Of a DNA stretch of 64,000 bases, positions 1-9,256 are shown one piece after another. This DNA is from Shimazuella soli. GTDB lineage: Bacteria; Bacillota; Bacilli; Thermoactinomycetales; Thermoactinomycetaceae. The position numbers and the translations under genes are program-made. The notes under the pieces were generated by a model. It had not been told where the DNA came from. It saw only the letters and a program-made list of their open reading frames with translations, and did no database searches. The stretch lies in NCBI RefSeq assembly GCF_022511585.1, contig NZ_JAKWBN010000003.1, forward strand, positions 344,673 through 408,672, given 5' to 3'. Positions within the stretch are counted from its first letter, which is position 1, and each line of letters opens with the position of its first letter.

Positions 1-776
1 CTGGCCGTCGTGCCGAACTTTATCAATCAGGCGTGGAGTTAATAGGGGAGCCGGGAGTTAAAGCAGATGCCGAATTATTAGCTTTAGCTATAACGGCTTT
101 GCAGGCTTGCCAAACTTCTTCTTTCCGCTTAGTTGTAGGGCATGTGGAGTTACTTAGAGGCTTATTAGAATCTATTTGCCCATCAGAGGAGCAAAGAGCA
201 CAATTGACCGATTTTCTGATCCACCGTGACTATGTTGGATTTGAAGCGTTATTGCAGCAGTTAGAAGATAAAGAAGCTGTAGCAGATATTTTGCAGCTTT
301 GTAGAGGATTGGATCACAAAGAGTATTTAGAGCCTCTTTTGTCTCACTCGTCCAATCGTGTTGTAAAAGCAGCAAAACAGCTCATTCGTATTTGGGATAT
401 TTTAGAAGACTACGGTTATGAATCTTATTTGACTGTAGATATACGTTTACTGGGCAATATCAATTACTATACAGGGATGTATTTAGAAGGATTTGCGGAT
501 GGAGTTGGCTTTGCCATATTAAGTGGAGGCAGATATGATCAACTTTATGAACAGTTTGGCAGGCCGCTGCCAGCTACAGGTTTTGCCTTTCGGATGAATA
601 ACTTAATCGAAACTTGTAACATCGAGTGCATGGAACCAAAGAAAACGACGCTGTTCTATCCTAAGTTACAGCGAAAAGCAGCAATAGCAAAATCCAAAGA
701 ACTAAGGGAACTAGGATATACGGTGGTACTTCAGATAGACGATACACAGACAGATATCGTATGGAGGGAAGAATAG
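1..776 (+). CDS. hisZ: ATP phosphoribosyltransferase regulatory subunit, 5'-truncated
   Basis: HisZ is the histidyl-tRNA-synthetase-like partner that short-form HisG needs for activity in the first step of histidine synthesis. The frame is open from base 3, before the first possible start (GTG at 33), and the residues read there (AELYQSGVELIGEPG) match the class II synthetase fold, so the true start lies upstream of the window. Later motifs include YYTGMYLEGF and SGGRYDQLYEQFGRPLPATGF, typical of HisS/HisZ. The stop at 774-776 directly abuts the hisG start. First visible gene of the his operon. Confidence 0.93.
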   Translation, partial: GRRAELYQSGVELIGEPGVKADAELLALAITALQACQTSSFRLVVGHVELLRGLLESICPSEEQRAQLTDFLIHRDYVGFEALLQQLEDKEAVADILQLCRGLDHKEYLEPLLSHSSNRVVKAAKQLIRIWDILEDYGYESYLTVDIRLLGNINYYTGMYLEGFADGVGFAILSGGRYDQLYEQFGRPLPATGFAFRMNNLIETCNIECMEPKKTTLFYPKLQRKAAIAKSKELRELGYTVVLQIDDTQTDIVWREE

Positions 777-1415
777 GTGGAGCTTTTAACGATTGCCATG
801 CCAAAAGGGAGAATTTTTGAAGAAGCATTAGCAATACTTGCAGATGCTGGTATTCCTGTGCCTGATGATCTAACAAAAGAAACACGCAAGCTGATCTTGA
901 CAGCTCCTGAAGCTCAGCTTGCTTTCTTTTTAGCCAAACCGATGGATGTAGCAACTTATGTAGAGTATGGTGTAGCGGATCTAGGGATCGTTGGTAAAGA
1001 TGTTTTATTGGAAGAATCGAGAAATGTTTACGAATTACTAGATTTGCAGATTAGTCCATGCCGTGTATCCGTTGCTGGTCTTCCTGATAAAGATACAGTG
1101 AATGGTCGGATTGCTACGAAATACCCATCCATTGCGGAAAAATACTTTCGTGGCATCGGTGAGCAAGTCGAAGTAGTCAAACTAAACGGTTCTATCGAGT
1201 TGGCACCATTGATTGGATTGGCAGATCGGATTGTGGACATCGTCTCGACAGGTCAGACTCTTCGGGAAAATGGGCTTGTGGAACTAGAAACGATCACCTC
1301 TGTTACTTCTCGACTTATTGCTAATCGTGCAAGTTATCAGTTGAAATACAAACGTGTAAATCGCTTTTATGATCAATTGAAGAAGCATATCGAACGGAGG
1401 GGGAAAGTTGATTAA
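777..1415 (+). CDS. hisG: ATP phosphoribosyltransferase, short form
   Basis: Catalyses condensation of ATP with PRPP, the committed step of histidine synthesis. At 212 aa it is the short form without the C-terminal regulatory domain, consistent with the upstream hisZ. Visible landmarks are the N-terminal [13 protein letters not shown] and the PRPP-loop region [14 protein letters not shown] near residue 160. The start is GTG at 777, immediately after the hisZ stop, with a GGAGG about 10 bases upstream inside hisZ. It overlaps hisD by 8 bases, so translation is probably coupled. Confidence 0.96.
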   Translation: MELLTIAMPKGRIFEEALAILADAGIPVPDDLTKETRKLILTAPEAQLAFFLAKPMDVATYVEYGVADLGIVGKDVLLEESRNVYELLDLQISPCRVSVAGLPDKDTVNGRIATKYPSIAEKYFRGIGEQVEVVKLNGSIELAPLIGLADRIVDIVSTGQTLRENGLVELETITSVTSRLIANRASYQLKYKRVNRFYDQLKKHIERRGKVD

Positions 1416-2682
1416 GATTGTTCGGGTGGATGAATGGCAGCCTAGGGAGAATCTTGTAGAGCAAAAGGGAGATATTATTTCAACTGTCCAACGCATTATT
1501 GACGAAGTTCGGATCAAAAAGGATACAGCATTATTTGCTTATACGAAAGAGTTCGATGGTGCAAACCTCGAATCTTTGCTCGTAATAGAAGAGGAAAAGC
1601 AATTTGCTATGCAGCAGGTGAATTCATCATTTGTAGAAGCCCTTCAAACGGCAGCTGAGCGAATTCGTTTGTTTCATGAGAAGGAGAGAGATACTTCTTG
1701 GTGGAACATGGAGAAAGATGGTTCGATTTTGGGACAGCTTGTTCGGCCAATGGATCGAGTAGGGATTTATGTGCCAGGAGGAAGGGCAGCATATCCTTCT
1801 TCTGTGTTAATGAACGCCATTCCTGCTATCGTAGCAGGTGTGGAAGATATCATAATGGTCACACCTCCTGATAAGAATGGGGTAATTCCTGCGACAACTC
1901 TTGTAGCAGCACAAGTTGCAGGGATTGAAAAAATATACAAAGTAGGCGGAGCACAGGCAATTGCAGCACTTGCATACGGGACACAGACAATTCCGAAAGT
2001 GGATAAAATTGTAGGCCCGGGAAACCAATATGTTGCTACAGCAAAGCAATTGGTATATGGTCAAGTGGATATTGATAGTTTTGCAGGTCCAAGTGAAGTG
2101 GTGATAATCGCTGATGAGCAGGCAAATCCAGCATTTGTAGCAGCCGATTTGTTAGCACAAGCAGAACACGATCCAGAAGCGGCTGCAATGTTATTTACCC
2201 CATCAGAGGAGCTTGCTAAAAAAGTAGCAGCGGAAGTAACAAACCAGACAAAGAAGTTGGATCGAGTATCTGTTATTGAAGCATCTTTGGAGAAACATGG
2301 TGCCATTGTGCTCACTTCGGATATCAAAGAAGCATTTGCTTTATCTAATCAGGTAGCACCAGAGCACTTAGAACTGATGTTAGTTAGCCCATGGGAATAT
2401 CTCAGCTATGTGCGGCATGCGGGGGCTGTGTTTCTAGGTTCGATGAGTCCAGAAACAGTAGGAGATTATATAGCTGGGCCCAGCCATGTATTGCCAACTA
2501 GTGGCACAGCTCGATTCTCCTCTGCTCTGAGTGTAGATACATTTGTGAAAAAAACGAGTCTTATTTCTTATAGTAAAGAAGCATTGCAAAGAGACAGCGA
2601 GCAAGTGATAACACTTGCGGAACAAGAAGGTTTAGGAGCACATGCGGCTTCGATTCGCATTCGGATGGAGGATGGAAAATGA
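1408..2682 (+). CDS. hisD: Histidinol dehydrogenase
   Basis: NAD-dependent, zinc-containing enzyme for the last two oxidations from histidinol to histidine. The 424 aa length is normal. The family signature is visible at about residues 190-225 ([15 protein letters not shown], then DSFAGPSE), followed by the metal/catalytic segments [11 protein letters not shown] and APEHLEL. The start is TTG at 1408 after GGAGGGGG, overlapping the end of hisG. Its stop overlaps the hisB start as ATGA. Confidence 0.97.
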   Translation: MIKIVRVDEWQPRENLVEQKGDIISTVQRIIDEVRIKKDTALFAYTKEFDGANLESLLVIEEEKQFAMQQVNSSFVEALQTAAERIRLFHEKERDTSWWNMEKDGSILGQLVRPMDRVGIYVPGGRAAYPSSVLMNAIPAIVAGVEDIIMVTPPDKNGVIPATTLVAAQVAGIEKIYKVGGAQAIAALAYGTQTIPKVDKIVGPGNQYVATAKQLVYGQVDIDSFAGPSEVVIIADEQANPAFVAADLLAQAEHDPEAAAMLFTPSEELAKKVAAEVTNQTKKLDRVSVIEASLEKHGAIVLTSDIKEAFALSNQVAPEHLELMLVSPWEYLSYVRHAGAVFLGSMSPETVGDYIAGPSHVLPTSGTARFSSALSVDTFVKKTSLISYSKEALQRDSEQVITLAEQEGLGAHAASIRIRMEDGK

Positions 2683-3269
2683 ACAGAAGAGGACATGTGG
2701 ATCGATCCACTAAAGAAACGCAAATAGATGTAAATCTTTCTTTAGATGGAGAAGGGAAAGCTAATTTACACACTGGTGTGCCTTTTCTAGAACATATGCT
2801 GGATTTATTTGCTAAACATGGGCAATTTGATTTAGCTGTCCGGGCGATCGGTGATAATCATATTGATGATCATCATACGGTAGAAGATACAGGAATCTGT
2901 ATCGGCAGGGCAATTGATCTAGCGTTAGGGGACAGGGCAGGTATTCGAAGATATGGCAATGCCTTTGTTCCAATGGATGAATCTCTGGGACAAGTGATAA
3001 TTGATCTTTCAGGCAGGTCACATCTTGAATTCCGTGCTGAATTTCCAAGTAATCGAGTAGGAAACTTTGACACTGAGCTCGTGCACGAATTTTTTTGGAA
3101 ACTTGCATTGGAAAGCAAGATGAATTTACATGTTATCCTTCATTACGGACGCAATACGCACCACATGATAGAATCACTCTTTAAGGCGTTGGGACGAGCT
3201 TTGCATGAGGCCACGAGAATTGATCCAAGTATCAAAGGTGTTCCTTCTTCTAAGGGGGTATTAGGGTGA
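2679..3269 (+). CDS. hisB: Imidazoleglycerol-phosphate dehydratase
   Basis: Mn-dependent dehydratase producing imidazole-acetol phosphate. It is the monofunctional 196 aa form without a phosphatase domain, so histidinol-phosphatase must be encoded elsewhere. Metal-binding histidine clusters are visible: HMLDLFAKHGQ, DDHHTVEDTGI and RNTHHMIESLFKALGRAL. It starts at ATG 2679 within the ATGA overlap with hisD, after GGAGG. It ends overlapping the GTG start of hisH. Confidence 0.97.
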   Translation: MNRRGHVDRSTKETQIDVNLSLDGEGKANLHTGVPFLEHMLDLFAKHGQFDLAVRAIGDNHIDDHHTVEDTGICIGRAIDLALGDRAGIRRYGNAFVPMDESLGQVIIDLSGRSHLEFRAEFPSNRVGNFDTELVHEFFWKLALESKMNLHVILHYGRNTHHMIESLFKALGRALHEATRIDPSIKGVPSSKGVLG

Positions 3270-3868
3270 TAGCGATTATTGATTATGGCATGGGGAATCT
3301 ATTTAGCCTTAGTCAAGCCTTACAAAGATTGGATCATGAATATGTAATCACAGACGATATGGATACTATACAACAAGCGGATAAGCTAATTCTTCCTGGA
3401 GTTGGGGCATTTGGCGATGCGATGGAAGAGTTGAGTAAACGTAAATTGACAAATCTTATTGTGGAGGAAGCTATACAAGGTAAACCTTTACTAGGTATTT
3501 GTTTAGGAATGCAGTTACTCTTTACTAGCAGTGATGAACATGGATATTATAGTGGATTAAATTTATTATCTGGTCAAGTAGAAAAATTGAATATGGACTT
3601 GCCGATTCCACATATGGGTTGGAATTGGTTATCTTTCCGTCACCCCCATCCTCTGTTTCGCAGCCTCGAAGAAGGACATGTCTATTTTGTTCACTCCTAT
3701 CATGTGAAGGCGACAAATTCGGAAGATGTGATCGCAACAACCGACTATAGTGAAGATATCACCGCTATTGTAGCTCGTAAAAATGTTATTGGTATGCAGT
3801 TTCACCCTGAAAAAAGCGGTCAACTTGGTATGCAGCTCCTCCATCAATTTGCAGAGGGGAGAATATAA
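3266..3868 (+). CDS. hisH: Imidazole glycerol phosphate synthase, glutaminase subunit
   Basis: Class I glutamine amidotransferase that feeds ammonia to HisF. The catalytic triad is visible: the nucleophilic Cys in GICLGMQLLF (about residue 79), and His and Glu in MQFHPEKSG near the C terminus. The 200 aa length is normal. It starts at GTG 3266, overlapping the hisB stop. hisA follows after one base, so hisH-A-F are translated as a tight block. Confidence 0.97.
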   Translation: MIAIIDYGMGNLFSLSQALQRLDHEYVITDDMDTIQQADKLILPGVGAFGDAMEELSKRKLTNLIVEEAIQGKPLLGICLGMQLLFTSSDEHGYYSGLNLLSGQVEKLNMDLPIPHMGWNWLSFRHPHPLFRSLEEGHVYFVHSYHVKATNSEDVIATTDYSEDITAIVARKNVIGMQFHPEKSGQLGMQLLHQFAEGRI

Positions 3869-3869
3869 A

Positions 3870-4601
3870 ATGGGATTTACCATCTATCCAGCAATTGATA
3901 TTCGCGATGGAAAATGTGTAAGGCTGATTCAAGGAGATTATAATCAAGAGACTATTTTTCATGATTCGCCACTTGAAATGGCGAAAAAATGGGTTATAGA
4001 GGGAGCATCCTGGCTTCACTTGGTAGATTTAGATGGAGCGCGTTCAGGTGAATTGACAAACAGTGGAGTGATTGCGTCCATTGCCAAGGAATCTGGTGTA
4101 TCGGTTCAAGTTGGTGGTGGTGTTCGTGATTTGGAACGTTTGGAATATCTTCTGTCCTTAGGCGTGAAGCGCGTGATTATTGGTTCAGCCGCTATTGATA
4201 ATCCAACGTTTGTAAAAGAAGCACTAGCCAAATATGGGAAACAAATTGCAATAGGGTTAGATGCGAGGGATGGATATGTTGCCACACATGGATGGCTGAA
4301 CCAAGGAACAACTACAGCGGTTGAGTTAGCCAAACAGATGGCCGATTATGGAGCTACCACTTTTATTGTTACCGATATTGCAAAAGATGGATTACTCTCT
4401 GGCGTAAATAGTGATATTGCAATACAGATAGCCAAATCATCAGGTGGACAAGTCATTGCATCAGGTGGAGTAGCAACAACAAAAGATATCGAGCAGCTAA
4501 AATCATTAGAAGCCCAAGGTATTACAGGAGTTATTGTAGGAAAAGCATTATATACTGGTGCAGTGAAACTAGCTGACGTGCTAGGGGAGGTAAACCGATG
4601 A
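3870..4601 (+). CDS. hisA: ProFAR isomerase
   Basis: TIM-barrel isomerase that converts ProFAR to PRFAR. The start was set at ATG 3870, where AGAGGGGAG precedes and the canonical N terminus [18 protein letters not shown] begins. The longer upstream frame merely runs through hisH. Catalytic aspartates lie in AIDIRDGK and in [12 protein letters not shown], and the phosphate-binding loops end in ASGGVAT and GVIVGKALY. The product is 243 aa. The stop overlaps the hisF start as ATGA. Confidence 0.97.
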   Translation: MGFTIYPAIDIRDGKCVRLIQGDYNQETIFHDSPLEMAKKWVIEGASWLHLVDLDGARSGELTNSGVIASIAKESGVSVQVGGGVRDLERLEYLLSLGVKRVIIGSAAIDNPTFVKEALAKYGKQIAIGLDARDGYVATHGWLNQGTTTAVELAKQMADYGATTFIVTDIAKDGLLSGVNSDIAIQIAKSSGGQVIASGGVATTKDIEQLKSLEAQGITGVIVGKALYTGAVKLADVLGEVNR

Positions 4602-5371
4602 TTACCAAGCGCATTATTCCTTGTTTGGATGTAAAAGATGGCCGGGTGGTAAAAGGAGTCTCCTTTGTTGGCTTACGAGATGCTGGCGATCCTGTTGAAC
4701 TGGCATCGCTGTATGATCAAACTGGCGCAGATGAACTCGTATTTCTAGATATTTCGGCTTCCCATGAAGGCAGAAAGACGATGATCGATGTGGTGCGCCT
4801 TGCAGCAAGTAAATTAACGATCCCTTTCACAGTAGGTGGCGGTATTCGCAGTGTAGAGGATATGACAAAGATATTGAGAGCAGGAGCAGATAAGGTTTCG
4901 CTCAATACTGCTGCGGTATTAAATCCGGAGCTTATTCAAGAGGGCGCACGCCGCTTTGGAGCTCAGTGTATTGTAGTGGCAATAGATGCTAAGTATGATG
5001 CTAAAGAGGATATTTGGTTTGTGTATACACATGGAGGCCGGGAACGAACAGATTGGAACGTACTAGATTGGGCAAAGCACGTAGTGGAGCTAGGTGCAGG
5101 GGAGATTTTGCTGACGAGTATGGATCAAGATGGACAAAAAAATGGTTTTGACCTGTCGTTAGTTCGCGCTGTATCAGATGCTGTTACTGTACCAGTCATC
5201 GCATCAGGTGGAGCGGGCAGTGCAGAGGATTTTGTCGAAGTGTTTACCAAAACCAAAACATCAGCCGCACTTGCAGCTTCGATCTTTCACTATGAAGAAG
5301 TAGACATTATGGAAGTAAAAGCATTATTACGTGAAAGAGGAGAAGAAGTCAGATGGATATCAACGAGATAA
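4598..5371 (+). CDS. hisF: Imidazole glycerol phosphate synthase, cyclase subunit
   Basis: TIM-barrel cyclase that uses HisH-derived ammonia to make IGP and AICAR. The N terminus [20 protein letters not shown] is diagnostic, and the second catalytic Asp lies in [14 protein letters not shown]. The 257 aa length is normal. It starts at ATG 4598, overlapping hisA, and its last 19 bases overlap hisIE. Confidence 0.98.
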   Translation: MITKRIIPCLDVKDGRVVKGVSFVGLRDAGDPVELASLYDQTGADELVFLDISASHEGRKTMIDVVRLAASKLTIPFTVGGGIRSVEDMTKILRAGADKVSLNTAAVLNPELIQEGARRFGAQCIVVAIDAKYDAKEDIWFVYTHGGRERTDWNVLDWAKHVVELGAGEILLTSMDQDGQKNGFDLSLVRAVSDAVTVPVIASGGAGSAEDFVEVFTKTKTSAALAASIFHYEEVDIMEVKALLRERGEEVRWISTR

Positions 5372-5976
5372 AATGGGATACAGATGGACTTGTACCTGTT
5401 ATTATCCAACACGCAGAAAGCAAACAAGTGCTTACCCTTGCTTACATGAATAGAGAAGCATATCAAAAGACACTAGAGTTAAGAGAAACATGGTTATACA
5501 GCAGGTCTCGCCAAGAACTGTGGCATAAAGGAGCTACTTCTGGTCATACACAAAAAGTAGTGGATATTTCTTATGATTGTGATCAGGATGCTATTTTATT
5601 GAGTGTTATTCCAAATGGTCCTGCGTGTCATACTGGTAGTACAAGCTGTTTTGAAGGAGCTGAAGAAATGCAAACACCGCCAAGTCAAGTGTTGATAGAC
5701 TTAGAAGCCTTAATAGCTGACCGCCATGAGAAACTGCCTGAAGGTTCCTATACTACTTATCTATTTTCAAAAGGCGTAGATAAGATCGGGAAAAAAATTG
5801 GTGAAGAATCAGCAGAAGTCATTATTGCAGCAAAAAATAACTCCAAAGAAGAATTGAGATATGAAGCAGCAGATTTAATATATCATTTGATGGTGCTCTT
5901 GCAAAATCAAGGAGTTCCTATGAATGAAATCTATGATGAATTAGCTAGCAGATATATTGGTAGAACGAGCAAATAA
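5353..5976 (+). CDS. hisI: Bifunctional phosphoribosyl-AMP cyclohydrolase/phosphoribosyl-ATP pyrophosphatase
   Basis: Fusion enzyme for steps two and three of the pathway (HisIE). The N-terminal half carries the HisI motifs [27 protein letters not shown] and the cysteine-containing SYDCDQDA and [12 protein letters not shown]. The C-terminal half (about 115-207) is the all-helical HisE domain with [12 protein letters not shown] and [13 protein letters not shown]. It starts inside hisF after an AGGAG. It is the last gene of the operon, followed by a hairpin terminator. Confidence 0.97.
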   Translation: MDINEIKWDTDGLVPVIIQHAESKQVLTLAYMNREAYQKTLELRETWLYSRSRQELWHKGATSGHTQKVVDISYDCDQDAILLSVIPNGPACHTGSTSCFEGAEEMQTPPSQVLIDLEALIADRHEKLPEGSYTTYLFSKGVDKIGKKIGEESAEVIIAAKNNSKEELRYEAADLIYHLMVLLQNQGVPMNEIYDELASRYIGRTSK

Positions 5977-5983
5977 TAGAGAA

Positions 5984-6016
5984 GCGATCCTTATTTAAGT
6001 ATAGGGATCGTTTTTT
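5984..6016 (+). terminator. Terminator of the his operon
   Basis: The arms CGATCC(T) and AGGGATCG are followed by six T, 8 bases after the hisIE stop. Confidence 0.85.
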
Positions 6017-6072
6017 AGTTTGATAGAGAATATATCCGAGATAATTTTTTACAGAGCGTTCTATTAAAACAA

Positions 6073-6108
6073 TTGAATAAATATGAATTAATATGTATAA
6101 TAATTCAT
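6073..6108 (+). promoter_or_regulatory. arg operon promoter with palindromic operator candidate
   Basis: TTGAAT at 6073-6078 and TATAAT at 6096-6101 are spaced by 17 bases, a good SigA promoter. A perfect 8-base inverted repeat, ATGAATTA (6083-6090) and TAATTCAT (6101-6108), straddles the -10. The AT-rich TGAAT/ATTCA half sites resemble ARG boxes bound by ArgR/AhrC. Binding by ArgR is inferred from composition and from the arginine operon downstream. Confidence 0.7.
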
Positions 6109-6138
6109 TATAGAGTGTGTTGTTAGGAGTGAAGGTTG

Positions 6139-7167
6139 GTGAAAGTAGCTGTTGTAGGTGCTTCGGGATATGGCGGGGTAGAATTGATCCGCTTATTGGA
6201 GCAACATCCCTATTTTGAAATAGGGGCAGTGTTTTCTTCTTCGCAGCCGGGAGAGAGGTTAAGTTCCGTTTATCCGCATCTGGAGTCATCACTTATTTTT
6301 GAAGAATTGAGTGTAGACAGCATGTGTGACGGGATAGAAGTTGTCTTTTTTGCTACTCCTCCAGGTGTGAGCAGCAGGTGGATTCCGGAGCTATTAGAGC
6401 GTGGAATCTGTGCGATAGACCTTTCTGGAGATTTTCGTTTAGCTGATCCAAAGGTATATGAGAGTTGGTATCAAAAACCAGCAGCATCGAGTGATTATCT
6501 CGATCAAGCAGTATACGGGCTCAGTGAGTGGTTTCAAAATGATTTGCGACATGCCCGGCTTATATCAAATCCGGGATGTTATCCAACAGCTACTTTGTTG
6601 GCATTGGCGCCACTTCTTCAAGAGAAGATAATAGATCCCGCTTCCATTATTATCGATGCTAAATCAGGGGTAACTGGAGCCGGACGAAGCGTACATCAAG
6701 GAATGTTGTTTAGTGAAATAAATGAAAATGTTCGTCCTTACAAAGTAGATAGGCATCAACATGTACCCGAAATTGAACAGTATGCGAGTCTTTTTGCGGA
6801 AACTGAAGTAGCAGTGAGTTTTGTTCCTCAACAAGTACCGATGAGTAGAGGAATTCTGGTCAGTATTTATGCGGGCAATATGAATAATTATACAAATAGA
6901 GATTTGTATAACCTTTACCATTCAGCATATGAGCAAGCTCCTTTTGTCCGAATCAGAGGGCAGCAATGGCCGGAAACGAAGTTTGTGCAAGGGAGTAATT
7001 ATTGTGATCTCGGTTTTCATGTAGGTGCACGAACAGGACGCATTATTTTATTATCTGCGATCGATAACTTGATGAAGGGAGCCGCAGGGCAAGCAATCCA
7101 AAATGCCAACATTCGCTTTGGGTTTCCTGAGACGGCTGGCCTCTTGTTTTCACCCCTTTACCCATAA
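6139..7167 (+). CDS. argC: N-acetyl-gamma-glutamyl-phosphate reductase
   Basis: NADPH-dependent reductase of the acetylated arginine pathway. The N-terminal Rossmann loop VAVVGASGYGGVELIRLL, the catalytic Cys in SNPGCYPTA (about residue 146) and the conserved HQHVPEIEQ identify it. The start is GTG 6139 or the adjacent TTG 6136, with AGGAG at 6125-6129 serving either. The product is 342-343 aa. First gene of argCJBDF. Confidence 0.96.
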   Translation: MKVAVVGASGYGGVELIRLLEQHPYFEIGAVFSSSQPGERLSSVYPHLESSLIFEELSVDSMCDGIEVVFFATPPGVSSRWIPELLERGICAIDLSGDFRLADPKVYESWYQKPAASSDYLDQAVYGLSEWFQNDLRHARLISNPGCYPTATLLALAPLLQEKIIDPASIIIDAKSGVTGAGRSVHQGMLFSEINENVRPYKVDRHQHVPEIEQYASLFAETEVAVSFVPQQVPMSRGILVSIYAGNMNNYTNRDLYNLYHSAYEQAPFVRIRGQQWPETKFVQGSNYCDLGFHVGARTGRIILLSAIDNLMKGAAGQAIQNANIRFGFPETAGLLFSPLYP

Positions 7168-7210
7168 TCAATAAACCAAAGGAAAATCAAAGATGAGGAG
7201 TGATAGGAAG

Positions 7211-8443
7211 ATGAGTCTAGCAGTCCCAGCCTGTTTTTTTCAAATAATAGATCAAGCGAGTATTACCTCTCCTAAAGGCTTTGTATCAGCAGGTATTCAT
7301 GTTGGGATACGCAAACGGAAACGGGATTTAGGGGTACTTATTTGTACCGTTCCAGCTACAGCTGCCGCGGTTTATACGACGAACGCTTTTCAAGCTGCTC
7401 CACTGAAAATTTCCCAAGAAAATATCAACAAAGAAGGAAAACTGCAAGCAATTGTGGTCAACAGCGGAGTTGCCAATGCTTGTACTGGAGAACGCGGGAT
7501 AGAAGATGCAAAGGCCATTGCCTCACAAGCGGCACAGCTTTTGGAAATCCCTGCACACTATGTAGGGGTCGCTTCTACTGGTGTTATCGGACAGTATTTA
7601 CCGATGGACAAATTGACATCTGGTTTAGAAAAAGTCATCCCGACTGCGAATGAAGCAGGTGGATATGACTTTGCAGAAGCCATTTTAACGACGGATACCT
7701 TCACCAAACAAGTTCAAGTCAAATTACAAGTAGATGGGAAGGAAGTAACCATTGCAGGTGCGGCAAAAGGATCTGGGATGATTCACCCTAATATGGCTAC
7801 CATGCTGGGCTTTATTACTACCGATGCAGCGATTGAGTCCAATCACCTCCAATTGCTGTTGAAGGAAACAACAGATAAAACATTCAACATGATCACAGTG
7901 GATGGTGATTGCAGTACAAATGACAGCGTGTTTGTGATGGCAAGTGGACTTGCTGGAAATGAATCACTGAATCCACAACATGCCGATTGGGATGCTTTTC
8001 AAGCAGCTTTCACTTATGTATGTCAAGAGTTAGCAAAGAAAATCGCCAAAGATGGCGAAGGTGCAACTCGTTTGATTGAAGTAGAAGTAACAGGAGCTTC
8101 TAGCAGGCAAATGGCACGGAAAGTTGCGAAAGCAATCGTTGGTTCCAATCTTGTAAAATCAGCGGTTTTTGGTGCTGATGCAAATTGGGGGCGAATTTTG
8201 TGTGCAGCGGGATACGGGGAGCCTTTATTGCGTCCTGAACAAGTTCAAGTGAAATTAGGAACGGTTGCGGTTGTGGACAAAGGGCTGCCTGTTCCCTTCG
8301 ATGAAACAAAAGCATCCGAAATATTAAACCAAGAAAAAGTGGATATTCACATCAATCTTCAACAGGGAGCATATCAAGCGGTTGCGTGGGGTTGTGACCT
8401 CACCTACGACTACGTGAAGATCAATGCAAGTTATCGTACTTAG
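7211..8443 (+). CDS. argJ: Glutamate N-acetyltransferase/amino-acid N-acetyltransferase
   Basis: Ornithine acetyltransferase that recycles the acetyl group between acetylornithine and glutamate. It is made as a precursor that self-cleaves, and the cleavage site motif PNMATMLGF (cut between Ala and Thr) is visible near residue 195. Other landmarks are SPKGFVSAGIHVG and VNSGVANACTG. ATG 7211 was chosen because GAGGAG lies 10 bases upstream. ATG 7193, six codons earlier, is possible. No argA is seen nearby, consistent with a cyclic pathway. Confidence 0.95.
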   Translation: MSLAVPACFFQIIDQASITSPKGFVSAGIHVGIRKRKRDLGVLICTVPATAAAVYTTNAFQAAPLKISQENINKEGKLQAIVVNSGVANACTGERGIEDAKAIASQAAQLLEIPAHYVGVASTGVIGQYLPMDKLTSGLEKVIPTANEAGGYDFAEAILTTDTFTKQVQVKLQVDGKEVTIAGAAKGSGMIHPNMATMLGFITTDAAIESNHLQLLLKETTDKTFNMITVDGDCSTNDSVFVMASGLAGNESLNPQHADWDAFQAAFTYVCQELAKKIAKDGEGATRLIEVEVTGASSRQMARKVAKAIVGSNLVKSAVFGADANWGRILCAAGYGEPLLRPEQVQVKLGTVAVVDKGLPVPFDETKASEILNQEKVDIHINLQQGAYQAVAWGCDLTYDYVKINASYRT

Positions 8444-8458
8444 ATAGGAGGGTCACTT

Positions 8459-9256
8459 TTGTCTCGAGTGATTGTGATCAAAATTGGAGGAAGTGTGTTA
8501 ACTGATCTGCATCCTAACTTTTTTGCCGCTTGTGCCGAATTAAAAAACCAAGGGTATTCTCTTGTAATCGTACATGGCGGTGGACCCCTAGTTTCATCTT
8601 GGGCACAAAAAACAGGAAAAGAATCGACCTTTATAAATGGTTACCGGGTCACCGACCATGAGATGCTCACCATTGCGGAGATGGTATTAGCAGGAACAGT
8701 CAATAAACGAATGGTAAGTAAACTCCATGCAACTGGTTTATCAGCGGTTGGTCTAAGCGGTGTAGATTTGCAGTTAATACAGGCAAAACAACATGATCCC
8801 TATATGGGTTATGTTGGAGACGTGACAGAAGTAAATAACGCTGTCCTGCACACTATTTTACACCTTGGGTGGGTTCCAGTTATTGCTTCTCTTGGTGTTG
8901 ACAGGGATGAGACTCATTACAATATCAACGCTGATGAGGCAGCCGCCGCAATAGCGCAATCGATGAATGCAAGTCATTTGATTTTAATAAGTGATGTCGA
9001 TGGAATATTTATTGGAACTGGATCAGAGCGAAAATTACTGACAGAAGCAACACCGAGTTTAATTGAGCGCTATATTGAGTCAGGTGAAATCTCTGGTGGT
9101 ATGATCCCCAAAGCGCGTTCTGGAATCAAAGCATTACAAAAAGTAAAAGAAGTATGGATCGCAAATGGTTCAAAAGCATTTGCATTTGACATGCTTCATC
9201 CATTTGAAGGTACATGTCTGCGTCAGGAGGTATCGAGTCATGTCACTCTTTCCTAA
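8459..9256 (+). CDS. argB: Acetylglutamate kinase
   Basis: Amino-acid-kinase family enzyme that phosphorylates N-acetylglutamate. The N terminus VIVIKIGGSVLTD supplies the phosphate-binding Lys, HGGGPLVSSW the glycine loop, and SDVDGIF plus SGGMIPKARSG the C-terminal substrate/ATP sites. It starts at TTG 8459 with AGGAGGG upstream, 15 bases after the argJ stop. The 265 aa product overlaps the start of argD by 17 bases. Confidence 0.96.
   Translation: MSRVIVIKIGGSVLTDLHPNFFAACAELKNQGYSLVIVHGGGPLVSSWAQKTGKESTFINGYRVTDHEMLTIAEMVLAGTVNKRMVSKLHATGLSAVGLSGVDLQLIQAKQHDPYMGYVGDVTEVNNAVLHTILHLGWVPVIASLGVDRDETHYNINADEAAAAIAQSMNASHLILISDVDGIFIGTGSERKLLTEATPSLIERYIESGEISGGMIPKARSGIKALQKVKEVWIANGSKAFAFDMLHPFEGTCLRQEVSSHVTLS

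Noticed and set aside
3783..3869. Upstream extension of hisA
   Set aside because: It lies inside hisH and lacks the family N terminus; the AGAGGGGAG-preceded ATG at 3870 is the start.
6019..6135. T-box or other riboswitch upstream of argC
   Set aside because: The leader is short and AT-rich, with no T-box specifier, AGGGTGGNACCGCG motif or terminator-antiterminator pair.
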